From Diatrype stigma (lineage: Eukaryota; Ascomycota; Sordariomycetes; Xylariales; Diatrypaceae), in assembly GCA_022225965.2 (NCBI GenBank), contig JAKJXP020000140.1, forward strand, positions 1-64,000: DNA of 64,000 nt. Reading direction: 5' to 3'. Each line of letters starts with the position of its first letter. Within the stretch, counting starts at the first letter, position 1. Below the pieces are notes generated by a model that worked only from the letters and a program-made list of their open reading frames with translations, was not told where the DNA came from and made no database searches. The position numbers and the translations under genes are program-made. This document shows positions 1-10,546 of this stretch, piece by piece.

Positions 1-40
<40 letters not shown>
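1..40. repeat. Poly-C homopolymer at window start
   Basis: An unbroken run of 40 C starts the window, so its true length is unknown. It is not a fungal telomere, which would read CCCTAA. Runs of 17 C occur twice more in the window. It may be genuine poly-C or a contig-edge or homopolymer artefact. Confidence 0.9.
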
Positions 41-1241
41 TTCTCGCGCAGTACGGTAGGTACCTAGGTACCTAAGGCTGTGGACAAACGATATCAGGGG
101 TACTTACGTCATCAGGAGACAACATTATTACCTACCATACGTACCTTCCACCTCATATCAGGAACGGTATGTATACTTTCTAGGTAATGTATACAGGTAC
201 TGTACCTACCTAGGTACACTTAGGCAACCTGGAACCCTTAATCCCCGATACACACCCAAGTTCCAGGAACCCGGCAGCTCTGTTCCCGAGGTCCTTTCAG
301 TTCCCCTTCCCAATCCATCGTTGATTCTCCTGCCTGCGTGCATGAAGACATCTGGAGGTAGGTATCAAAGGGCTGCATGTCCAAGACCAACTCGTGGAAA
401 CACTTTACACTTTCCGTCAGGTAACGACGTACTTACCTACTCCAGACAACACAGAACCCGAACGGTCAACTTGGAGATAACCCGTCGCCGACCAGGCCAG
501 TTCACTTTTGTCACTATCACAACTGGACACGACGCGCCAACGCCAAGAGCTGGAGGAATATATTGACGCGCCCAGGTCAGTTCACCTTCGCTCCTAACGC
601 AGCTGGAATCAAGCATTGACTCCTAGGTTGATTCACTTTCCGTACTGACTCAGCTCAACCTCTAGACCAATTACATCGTTACCATGTAGGTACCTACCTA
701 CCTACCTACATATGTACCTACCTAGATACTCAAAACAACCTGAGCCCTGGACGGCCAAGTTAGGAACAACGCATCAACGCCTTCCTCACTTCACCCTTGA
801 TACTAACACAGCTGGAAGCAACACCTAGGTTAGTTTACCTTCAGTACTAGCACAGAGGGGAACAACGTGCCGAAGTCATTTCGCCTTCGGTACCAACACA
901 CCTGGGGGTTGGAAACGACACATCAATGCCTTGATTGGCTCACTTCGATACTAACTCAGCTCAATCTTTATACCTACCGAATAGGTAGGCTGAATACCTG
1001 CATACGATCAATCGTACCTGGTCATTCTAATAGTACTTGTTTGTTGGGCCCAGTGTCCTGTCTGGACGTTCCAGGTCGAAGCTTCCATCCTACCTAACCA
1101 TCCCACTATTTATTTACTACATGTAAGTGCCCTCATCTCGTCTCTTTATCGCTCCTTTGATTATTATTATTGGTTGGTATTTTGGCGCCATTGCAAAGGC
1201 TGAAAAGTTTCAGCCTTCGTAGTGTGCCACTCCAACTCGCG
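41..1241. other. Intergenic, rich in TAGGTACCTA-type motifs
   Basis: No gene recognised. The DNA repeatedly shows short palindromic combinations of TAGGTA, TACCTA and ACCTAGGT (about 56-78, 203-218, 686-726), a dispersed intergenic signature that recurs around 18.9-19.1, 25.2 and 56.1 kb. The short reading frames here show no recognisable protein features. The 3' part is presumably promoter for the gene starting at 1242. Confidence 0.6.
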
Positions 1242-2750
1242 ATGGCCAGGATGGATGAAATGGACGTGGATTCACACCGTTCCACAGGCGATTCCAACAA
1301 AGAGAACGTGACTGGAGGTACGGCACCCTCAGATCCAGCTTGCTTTCACTGTGTCACTTCAATGGCATTTATCTCAGGGATCCCTTTCTAATCATCCACT
1401 TTCCCACTAAGCAAACGACGGGCTTCCTGCAGGTTTGACTGCTGCCACTGAGAGCATTGGTGGAAACCACCACAAGAAGCTTAAGAAGGCTACTGGTTTG
1501 TTTTCTCTATCCATCCCCGGCAATTACCCTTATCGCTCACATTACTAACACTGAATTTAGCAAACACCGCAACTGCTACCATTGCAGTAACGGCACGCAA
1601 CCCGTTCAAGGACGGCCCATCACCGGAGAAGGGATCTGGACAAGATCGCTTCCGGGAAATCATCATGGCTGACCCCAGAACTGGAATGCCCACAGCGGGC
1701 ATTTTTGCCAACCATGCCATGCCTCCCCAACTTCGCGTCACTTCTACTTCTATGACGCCTTACTGTATAGCAAAATCATCCTCTAGATCTTCCTCCCCAA
1801 CCTCTATGTGCCAAATTAATGATACTAACCTAAGCTGTGTTTTCGTAGCCTCTGGGGGATCTCTGACGCGGGCCCCTTCCGCGATGTACCCTCCTTCCCC
1901 TGACATTGGTGGCCTACCCTCTATGCCACCTCAGACCAGAGCTCAGCCCGCCGTCCCTGCTGGGGGAAGAAACGTTGGCTCTGGGCAACACGGTGGCAGC
2001 AGTACCGGTACGGGCCAGTCAAGCACGGCCATCCTTAGCACGGAGTGCCAGAAACGGAGCTTCAATCCCGCGTACAAAGAGTGGCAGACCAACAACGGCC
2101 GGTACAAGTGCAGCGTTAATGTCAACGGTGTGACTGTACACGACAGCCGGACTTTCACAACAGCCCAGGAAGCCAAGAGGGCTCTGGCTCTGCGTGCCAT
2201 TGCCGAAGTTGAGAAGATGCCGCTGCCTGTGCGCAGCATTACCAAAAACGATCAGCACCATCCAGGTGCTGGTCAACCTCCCCTTCCCCCGGCCAACGCC
2301 ACCACCGGCCATCCTGCTGCCAGCGATCATGTCTATGATCATCAAACCCAGCATTATACCGCTGACTCGCAGGATGCCCAGCGCCTGGAAGCCAACCACC
2401 TCATCGGCCGTATCCAGGCGTTGTACGAGGTGCCCCTTAACACCCCAAGCTCCTACATCTTCACGAGCACGCTGGCCTCGCAGGCCTTCTTGGAGGGGTT
2501 CGCCATGGGCGCTAGGCTGAACGACACGGCGCAGCACCACTATAATGTCGTCGAGCCGGTGCAGGTCCAGCAGTTCCGCCCTCGTTCCCCCCAGGCCATG
2601 ATTGATCGTTTGTACAACGGTCGGTTCCAGCGCAACGTTCAAGACCGAGACCGCTCCCCTGTGGCCCCTCGAGGCCGCGCCCCCCATCGGGAGCGTTCTC
2701 CTATCCGCAGCAGCTTTGCCTTTGGAAGAGACGACGTGCGTCGCTTTTAA
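1242..2750 (+). CDS. dsRBD-like, Arg-rich C-terminal protein (hypothetical)
   Basis: Proposed exons are 1242-1317, 1433-1495, 1561-1764 and 1849-2750, giving 414 aa. The frame is continuous across all junctions. Intron 3 (84 nt, donor GTATAG, branch-like CTAAC, TAG acceptor) is a multiple of three without stops, so its retention would only insert 28 residues. Residues about 186-238 (starting FNPAYKEW, with a GRYKCSVNVNGV strand and ending in an EAKRALALRAIAEV helix) have the beta-beta-beta-alpha layout and Ala/Lys-rich last helix of a double-stranded-RNA-binding fold; this is by eye only. A conserved-looking helical segment lies at about 293-340. The tail (about 378-404) is rich in RDR/RSP/RER, like RNA-associated proteins. 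A second in-frame ATG lies 9 nt downstream; I took the first. A role in RNA binding is inference. No specific family name is recognised. Confidence 0.7.
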
Positions 2751-4147
2751 ACAAGCTGCCGTCGGTTTGGAACTAGCTACCTATGTCAGATGGTCGAGGG
2801 GTGCATACAATAGCTAGAGGTTCCACATTACTGCCATTTGGCTCACCCTTGTCTCCTTGCAACAAAACCCACTAGAGATTAGCCTTTATCCCCTATTCCG
2901 GGGGTCATGATAACATGTCGTCGATCTCGCATCAACGGGAGGATTTGAGGATGGGTGAAGGACGAGATTTGCTAATAGGTATCAGAGGTTACTGCTTCAT
3001 GTATTGGCAAGGGCTTTGCTATTGTTGCGTCGAGGCGCGCAAACTACCTAGGCTACAACACAAGGCATCTTAGGTTAGGTCACAGGGAGCCACAGGGAAT
3101 CAATCACAAGGACTCAATGAATACGGGATTGCCGTTATCATGCGGGCTGAAAAGTCTTTTTTATTCTCATTGATTCGTAAAAAGGTGTGATTGCGAACTA
3201 AAAATTCCATATCATTAAGTGGTGAATAGGCCATCAGTCTTCCCAGGGTGGTGCTGTACTCTTCTGGCAACTGACTCAACCTCGGCCTCTCCCCCGGGCC
3301 CAGCAGCGGAGCAGAGGAATAAGTTTCCAGGGGTGGGGAAAGCTCCGAACCGACCCCTTTTCTATCTACCCGATGCAACCCAAGTACTGTGTGTATCCTT
3401 CTCTTCTCCCCGTTCCATGCCCCCCAAAAATTGTAAGTATGTTTCTGTATGTGTATATATGTGTATAGTCGTAACAGTCATTTCCGAGGCGTTTCTTTCT
3501 CTTTCGTTCGCTCGTTTCGTTGTTTCCGTCCTTTCATTTCATTTCTGTTGTGTCCTTCCTGCCATTTCATGTCCCATCCTCCGGGAAAACCAAACCGAAA
3601 AACCCCACCCTAAAACAAAATCATGCACGATGAAGGTACAAAAAACCAGGTATATATACCGCAAGAGACGAGACAGAGAGCCAGCCAGTAAGCATGAGCC
3701 AGCGTAAGCGAGCAGGTTTCTTGCCGTTTGATGTTGTCGCCGCTGTTGCTGCTGGTGGCATCTCTCCTTGATCTTGAGAAGTTATAAAGGTAGTAGTCGA
3801 AGAACGATAGCAACAGCAACCAAGAAACAGCTTACTAACGCCGTACACCAAGACACACGGATGCCGATGATGACCGTCATCAGGATCAAGGACATGGGGT
3901 ATAGGAAGGGGGTATTGTTGCTCAAGCGGGGGGGAAGGGGGGACAGTTGTGGTGGTGATTATCGGTGCAGTGGTGTTGATAGTGGTAAAGTTGATACATC
4001 AATCGTCGTTCGTCTCCTTCGTCTTCGCCTTCGTCTTCGTTTCCTCTGGATCTGGGAACTCCTCTTCATCATCATTATCTTCTTTCTCACCATTGACGTA
4101 AGAGCGCATAGCGTAAAACGAGGCGGTTCGCATCCTAGTCCTTTGAG
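2751..4147. other. Intergenic, convergent 3' regions
   Basis: This lies between the 3' ends of the dsRBD-like gene (+) and the DUF6590-like gene (-), so both 3' UTRs should be here. Reading frames up to 162 codons exist (e.g. 3219-3707) but have low-complexity Ser/Phe/Val content and no family signature. Pyrimidine-rich stretches occur at 3400-3600, and (TCGTCTTCG)n-like sequence at about 4010-4045. No RNA gene seen. Confidence 0.5.
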
Positions 4148-4358
4148 TCATTTCAAACCCGCCATCGCAACGTTGTGCATCGACCGCAGATCGTAGTCCG
4201 GGTGGTCCGACGTCGTTCCCGCCGTCGGTGGCGGCGGCGGCGCGCCTAGGGGCGGGCCTGCTCCCGGACCCACGGCCCCGCGCATCGGCCTCGAGGTCTC
4301 GATCATGGTGCTGCTCATGGTCGGCAGGGGAGGCCTGTAGCTCGGCTGTTGTTGTTGC

Positions 4359-4392
<34 letters not shown>

Positions 4393-5731
4393 CGCGTTGT
4401 TGCTGTGTCACAGAAGAATGCCTCCTCCGGTGGGAGTGTTCTCGATGCACCTCTCGGTCGCGGTCTCGGTCTCGTTTCTCTCGGACCGAACGCTCTCTTG
4501 TTATGCTCCTTACACTCTTCGTTGGGCTCACTGCCCGTTGGTACAGCTGCTGCTCGAAAGGCTCGCTCTCGCTGTCCGAACGATCCCCTAGGAGGGCGCC
4601 GCCGCTGACCGAAGGGGTGGTGGAGGTCCTGCGGTCCACCACGGGCTGGATGATGCTGCCAGACATTGACGGGTTCTCATGGATCATGGGGAGCGAGCTG
4701 GAGGACATAACGGCGGCGGTCGTGACAGGAGCATCGGGAGGAGGGACGCTGGCGGGGCCGCCTCCGTTGTTGTTGCTGTTGGGGTTCCCGACTTTTCCGT
4801 TCTTGCGATACTCCTCGAGGGCCTTGCGCAGGACCTGGCGCATGGAGGCGCGGTTGACGTTGCGGCGGACGCGATCGAAGTACATGGCGACGTCGCCAAT
4901 GACCATGACCTGGGCGTCGCCGTCGACCTCGATGATGTCTGCGTAGTTGGCGCGCGAGTCCTCTTTGATACGTAGTCGGCCGGGGCGCACCTCGACGCCC
5001 ACCGGCGAGTATGGCAATTTCGGCCCACCGCCCGGTTGTTCGCAACCCGGGTTACGCTCCCCGTTGGCAAACACGAACCCCTGCTGGAAGTGGTCGATCC
5101 CCGGTTTGGCGAAGTCATGTTTGGTGCCTACCGAAATGGGTCTGGAAACAGTGGCAAATACGGTTCGTTCGCTGGTCAGCCCTGGGGTTCTTCTATGAAG
5201 AATAATGGTTTTGAAGAGGAAATGTCGTAAAAAAAAAGAACTTTGAAGGAAATTTAGGGATAAACCGTCTTCAAAACAGAGGTCATGAAAGATAGAGAAA
5301 GCAGCCAGCTACAGGATGAGACCTGGTGGCGTTATAATCAGAAAGCCCGACACACGAACAAACGGCTGACTGGCTAGAACAGGAGACTGGAAGAATGGCT
5401 GTATTATGGAACGACCGCTTACTGACATGCAAACGCAATGGTGAGGGAAGGTATCGCTATGGCGAAGAACTATGAACTTGGTGTAGCCCAGGCACTTCCA
5501 TTCCCATTCGAACTCGGCAGAGTCCGCCCAGAGAAACTCGAACACCTAGAAGCCGAAATAACCGTTTAGCATCTGAGAAAGCGGGGGTTGCGAGCGAAGT
5601 TCTCTCCATCACCTTCGTTGTCCGTTCATCGCTCAGTAAGAAGCAACACTACTCACATCGCCTACTTGCAGGTTGGACGCCGGCCCAATCTCATATCCCT
5701 TGCGCGCTGGGATCATATCATCGTTAGCCAT
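4148..5731 (-). CDS. DUF6590-like protein with poly-Q tail
   Basis: Proposed exons on the minus strand are 5731-5657, 5545-5427 and 5141-4148, giving 395 aa. Start MANDDMIP was chosen because an intron with donor GTGAGT and acceptor CTTCTAG restores frame into VFEFLWADSAEFEW. The second intron uses donor GTCAGT and joins HHCVC to PISVGTKHDF. The N-terminal ~150 residues fit the fungal DUF6590 pattern: a VGDVFEFLW opening, KFIVLRHS strand, HCVC-PIS, KPGIDH, and a later R-I-K-E-D-SRANYADIIEVDGDAQV segment. The rest is low complexity: Ser/Pro/Asn-rich, an RDRDRDREV basic stretch, about 20 glutamines (4346-4407) and a Pro/Gly-rich end. DUF6590 has no known function and I infer none. The ORF stays open a little upstream of the chosen Met, so the start is provisional. 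Confidence 0.6.
4346..4407 (-). repeat. CAG/CAA trinucleotide tract encoding poly-Q
   Basis: Mostly CTG with some TTG triplets on the plus strand, reading as CAG/CAA (Gln) in the DUF6590-like gene, interrupted by one Arg-Glu pair. The length is likely polymorphic between strains. Confidence 0.9.
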
Positions 5732-7466
5732 TTGGGTCGAGCAACAACAGAAAAACCGCAGGCTGGCTTGGTATGAGCGGGAAAAGATTCGCCTTACAGA
5801 GGGGATGAGCTTGGGAGGAAGTGTGAGACGATACCGACGCATCATCCCCGTAACCTGAGTCGCTCTTTAAAGTAGATTGGTCGCCTTTCCCCATCTCTTA
5901 TGGGGGAGAAACGAGGGAGAAGATGGAGGAAGCAAAGAGTGAACAGAAAACGTCAAGGGCAGAAGAGACTGACGAAGGGCAGAGCAGAGAGTCTTTCGTT
6001 TCGATTGACCCTAACCTAAAGAACGCGGAGATCATCAAGTGATGACTACTTTACGTATGCAGCAACCAGTAGCAAGCAACATGTATGCATCAAGATATGT
6101 AGGCTAATATCTGTCGCTCATACATACACATACGCATACGCACTGCACTCTCTCTGCGTCTCTGTCTTTTGCTTCCGCGTCTCTCGTTAGTTGATGCAAC
6201 TTGGCCGTTTGGGTTTGAGTGCGTGATGTGTGTGGTAGATGACACAGACAGACACTGGCTGGCAGTCATCAGTCAGACGGGACGACGGACTGACTGGCTG
6301 GCAGCAGACTTCTGGGACCACCTTACCCCCCATTTCCATTTCGAAGCTGTCCAAGTGAGGCGACCAGCCCATGGAGCCCATGGAGACCATGGAGGACTCT
6401 AGACTCTCTTGAGTCTTCATGGGGGTATCAGGTTGCGATCCATTTGTGCGCATTGGTGATCCATCCGGACGTCTCTCAGTGGCGGTGGTGATGCTGCCCA
6501 AACTCCACCGCCTCCACCGAGATGCGTCGGCCATGCTGTCAGTGGTCGCGATGAGCCAGGTGAGGATCCACTATGAGGGCCAGGAACCCCGATAAACCAG
6601 ATAATCCGATCTATCGGTGAGTTGGCAGCCAAGGGCAACGAGGGCTGCGAGACCCTGCGAAGCCCTGCGAAGCCCTGCGAGGTCGCTTGAGCCAGGGGGG
6701 ACGGCCCCGGTGTAGCGGGCAAGGTGGGCAGGTGGAGCAACGGGGCCGTTCGTAAGCCATCAAAGTTCAAACACATTGTCACCGCTCTTTGGCTGGAAGG
6801 GCAAGAATGGGCTGATAGCGGCGGGCCTAGGATGGGGCTAGTTAGGGATGGCTTCTAATGGCTTCTTTCTCTTAGGTGATTCTCTTAGGTGAATGTGACT
6901 CTTAAGACTGCGGGAGGAAGCGAGGGAGCGAAGAAGCAGGATTTCGAGCTTATCGAACCTTCTTATCGAGATTCTACTGTAGTTAGTTAGTCTAAGGTTG
7001 AACGGTTCATGATCGAGCATTGCGCCAGTGACTGAATGAGTAAGCGGGGTGATTCCCGATATGTCACTGAACCCCTTTACACGCACATACCCGCATATAC
7101 ATGCAGGAAAGTGCATGACATGTACCTAAGGTATGACATCCCCTGAAACCCCAGCGAATCCTTGGGTCTTGGCTCTTGGCTGCTCACTGCCTGCCACTGT
7201 TCCTCACTGTCCATCACTGCAGGTGTTTACCTCGTTCGTTAGTTGCATATAGCAACCGACATACCGACGGATACCGAGGCTCATCACACCTCCTGGACCT
7301 CTTCCCCGTGAGCCCCTACGTCAGATGCAAGCTGTGAAACAAACTGAGGCGATGGTGATCTGGGAGATCCTGCTGATTACCTGCTGGTTCGTCGATCTGG
7401 GAGCATTCCTGAAGATATCATAAGTCGAAACTGATTCCATTCACGAAGCGCCGCGTCTGTTCAGAT
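5732..7466. other. Intergenic, divergent promoter region
   Basis: This lies between the DUF6590-like gene (-) and the SDR (+), so it holds both promoters. Small reading frames (for example 6187-6534 and 6417-6782 on the minus strand) show no family features and are rejected as genes. It contains a decamer tandem repeat at 6644-6682. No RNA gene seen. Confidence 0.5.
6644..6682. repeat. Short tandem repeat, unit CCCTGCGAAG
   Basis: About four tandem copies of a 10-bp unit (the first and last imperfect) in noncoding DNA between two divergent genes. Confidence 0.8.
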
Positions 7467-8812
7467 ATGAAAATCGAAGGCAGGACGTTCGTAATATCGG
7501 GCGGGTATGCATAAGCCAATTCCTCTCCCTCCACCTCCACACTCCCACACTCCCACACTCCCGCACTCCCACACTTTCACACTCTCCTTCCCCTTCTTTT
7601 CCCTTCCAGCCCAACCCTGCCAACGCAATATGATGCGAATGGTCGATGTCTCGGTCTTGGTGGTGTTACTAAGGGCCCAAATTGCGAGATTAGCCAAATC
7701 ACCCTCTCCCTTTTCCCCGTATATGCCTGTAACGCTAAATAACCGATGCTCATATTCTCCTATCAATGTAAAACTGCCCTGTCTATAGTATCTAGCCTGC
7801 CTATCCCTTTCCTCAACCTACGTTCAAGGAACAATCCTCGTTGCAGCCTGCCTAGGAAAGGCCCCGTTACTCCGATGATTGCGTGTTATCCGAAATGGCA
7901 CTGAAAGACTGACCAACAACTGGTTGCGAGTGTAGTGCGTCCGGGCTTGGCCAAGCCTGCGTCGAGGAGATATGCAGGAATGGCGGCCACGTCGCGGTCC
8001 TGGACATGAACGCAGAGAACGGCGCGGAATTAGTCGCGAAGCTCCCCCAGGGCGCCGCTAAGTTTTTCGAGTGCAATGTTCTGGAGACTGAAAGCGTCGC
8101 TGCTGCCGTTGCGGGAGCCGTCCACTGGATTAAGGAGACGGGCAAGCCACTAGGCGGCGTGGTTCCCGCTGCGGGCGTATCAACGCCGGCTACGGTGGGG
8201 CAGCCCCCCTCTCTACTATTCTTTTATCCTCTCCCACGGTGTATCCTTCGTAGCGATCGTGGCATAGCAAGGAGTACTAAACCGTAGAAACAAGGGCTAA
8301 CATGCTCGCTCGTCCAGATCCTCGATCGCAATGGCGAGGCGTTCAGCCTGGATGATTTTGACTTCGTCGTGAATGTCAACCTGAGGGGCACGATTGATCT
8401 CGTCCGACAATGCCTCGTGCATCTGGCCAAGGTGGAGCCCGTGGGGGAAGACCAAGAGCGCGGTATCGTGGTCATGGTAGCCTCATCGGCAGCATTCGAC
8501 GGCCAGAAAGGACAAGTCTCGTACTCCGCCAGCAAGGGCGCCGTGACGGCCATGACTCTGCCGCTAGCGAGAGATCTGGCTCGGTACGGCATCCGCGTCG
8601 TGACGATCGCCCCCAGCCTGTTCGAATCCCGGATGACGGCGATGATGTCCGAGAAGGTCAGGAAGAGCTTGGAGCGGGTTATGGAGTTCCCGCGCAGAGC
8701 CGGGAAGCCTGAGGAGTTCGCGCAGCTGGTCCGGCAGAGTATCGAAAACGTGATGTTGAACGGGGCTGTGTTGAGGCTCGATGGCGGCATGAGGATGCCG
8801 AGCAAAATGTAA
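7467..8812 (+). CDS. Short-chain dehydrogenase, 3-hydroxyacyl-CoA dehydrogenase type-2 like
   Basis: Proposed exons are 7467-7504, 7936-8194 and 8318-8812, giving 263 aa, the usual length for the HSD10 family (human about 261). The short first exon encodes MKIEGRTFVISGG and joins in frame to ASGLGQACVEEICRNGG, completing the Rossmann Gly motif GGASGLG. Asp in AVLDMN is the expected NAD ribose ligand. Exon 3 carries NVNLRGTIDL, the catalytic Ser in VASSAAFDG and YSASK (Tyr, Lys). The family oxidises 3-hydroxyacyl-CoAs or related alcohols with NAD+, usually in mitochondria or peroxisomes. The end is PSKM; SKM could act as a weak peroxisomal PTS1, which is inference. Intron 1 (431 nt) is much longer than others here and contains a C/A-rich tandem repeat. 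Confidence 0.8.
7534..7584. repeat. CACTCC microsatellite inside SDR intron 1
   Basis: Tandem CACTCC/CACACTCC units, about five to six copies, inside the 431-nt first intron of the SDR gene. Expansion of this tract helps explain the intron's length. Confidence 0.8.
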
Positions 8813-10546
8813 GCGATTGTCTTAGGTAGACACTAATAATATCCAGAAGTCACCTTCTAGCAATCCTTCAGCTTCTATTATTACCTAGTGCCTTATGAGT
8901 GAAGAGTCATCGCACTCTTGTGCTCATTACCAAATGGAAGGTCCCTAGGACCTCAACTCATAAGCACAATGCACAACCATGCTCGTTTCATGGCTTTGTC
9001 CATCAGCATCCGCTATACCAAACCACATGAACTCTACTTGTCGATGGAAACGCTGTCAGACATGTTTGCTGCCGATGTTTGCTCGTTACAAGGCGAACCC
9101 GCTAGATTGCAAAGATTACCCGGTCGCCACGATTCAGTTCGGTCCAATACATTTGATTCACTATCAATTCCGAACACCCACGATGACTAGGATTGAATAT
9201 TTACACAGTCACCCATGTCAATCACCATGTCACACAGCCGCGAACCGGCGACACACTATAACTATATCGCTAAGACCGAACCAAAGCCATCTTCATGATC
9301 TTCCAACGGCGCCTAAATATTGGACTACACAACGAGGCCATTTTCTCGGTATATAATGATGCACACGGCACGCAGGACGTACTACAATCCCATCAACATA
9401 GCATCTTCACGAAACCCATGGGGTGCACTGGGAGGCGGCGGCGGCCAAGATCTTCCTGGTACCGCATTCCACAGCGTCAGCAAGGCCGGAACCTCGTCCA
9501 TCGCCCACGGCGGCGTAATACTCCCTCCTTTGCGTTCCGATAACCCAGCCAGAACGGGTCCCAAGCCCGAACCGTTAGAGCCGAAACACATGTGGTACCC
9601 GGTAGTCAGATGGTGAACCCGGAGACAAAGAGGGTCAAGTGGGTTGAGCGAGCCGGTAGGTGGCGACCCAAACTGCACACCGAGCGAGCGCGCAAAAACG
9701 GGTTTGGTATGGTGTGACACGAAGTTGATAGGCGTCTACTTAATCAGTAGACCCCGTGACTCCTTACTTACTTCTAATTAGCGCCCGGTGCCGGAGGTCT
9801 CCGGAGACCCGTTCGGTTCGGCCACGTCACACGTGCAGCAAGCAAGCAAGCATCGCGCAACAACCCCTCCAGCCCAGTGGCCTTTTGGCTTTCTGGACAA
9901 GCGAAATCACTCGCTGGGTTTAAACTACATGCATTGCAGTAATATATTACGTGCTATCTCCCGTACAACTAATCGAGAGTGTCGCAGCTTAACACACTTT
10001 TTAAACCCCAATATAACCAATCAGACAACTACCAAGGAGTAGGAATCAATAACTTCCGATGTTGACGTGGATATGCGTGATTTGAAAAAGGGGGGAAGGA
10101 CATGTACGCACGTGAACTCCTTAATCTGGATGGGCTAATATTCAATAGTGTGGGCCTAGCTATGGGAGGGGGTGGCGGAAAGGGGGAGAAGGAGAAACAA
10201 TCACCTCAAATGAAGTTCGTCAGGTAGTCCAGTATGATGTAGATAAAGACACACATTTATGAACAGCCGGGACCAGGAAGTGTTTTGATTGGTTTGGTAC
10301 GTTTGCGTATTGCCCAAGCAGATAATATAGTCTGGCACCAAAAAAAGGATCTATGTCAACACGGGAAATCTGCTTGGGCAGGTGATCACCTCGGCCACCA
10401 ATGGGGCAGACATTATAATGATTGACATGAATTGGTAGGGCATTTCTTCTCCATATGAGCTCCATCGTGGGTAATTTGCTGCCCTGAACCGAACCCAAGA
10501 GGGGGTGGCCCTACGCCTGATGATGTAGTGCCATCGCAATAGCTTT
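8813..10546. other. Intergenic, no gene recognised
   Basis: This lies between the 3' ends of the SDR (+) and the O-methyltransferase pseudogene (-). Reading frames such as 9382-9720 (-) and 8979-9356 (+) lack any family signature. Part of the region is moderately AT-rich (about 8830-9380). No tRNA or transposase motif seen. Confidence 0.5.

Noticed and set aside
1..40. Poly-C considered as a telomere
   Set aside because: No CCCTAA units; pure C only.
2019..2687. A 222-codon minus-strand frame opposite the dsRBD-like gene
   Set aside because: The plus-strand gene has splice continuity and domain-like sequence; the antisense frame has none.
3219..3707. A 162-codon plus-strand frame between the dsRBD-like and DUF6590-like genes
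   Set aside because: Low-complexity, no recognisable domain, and placed where two 3' UTRs converge.
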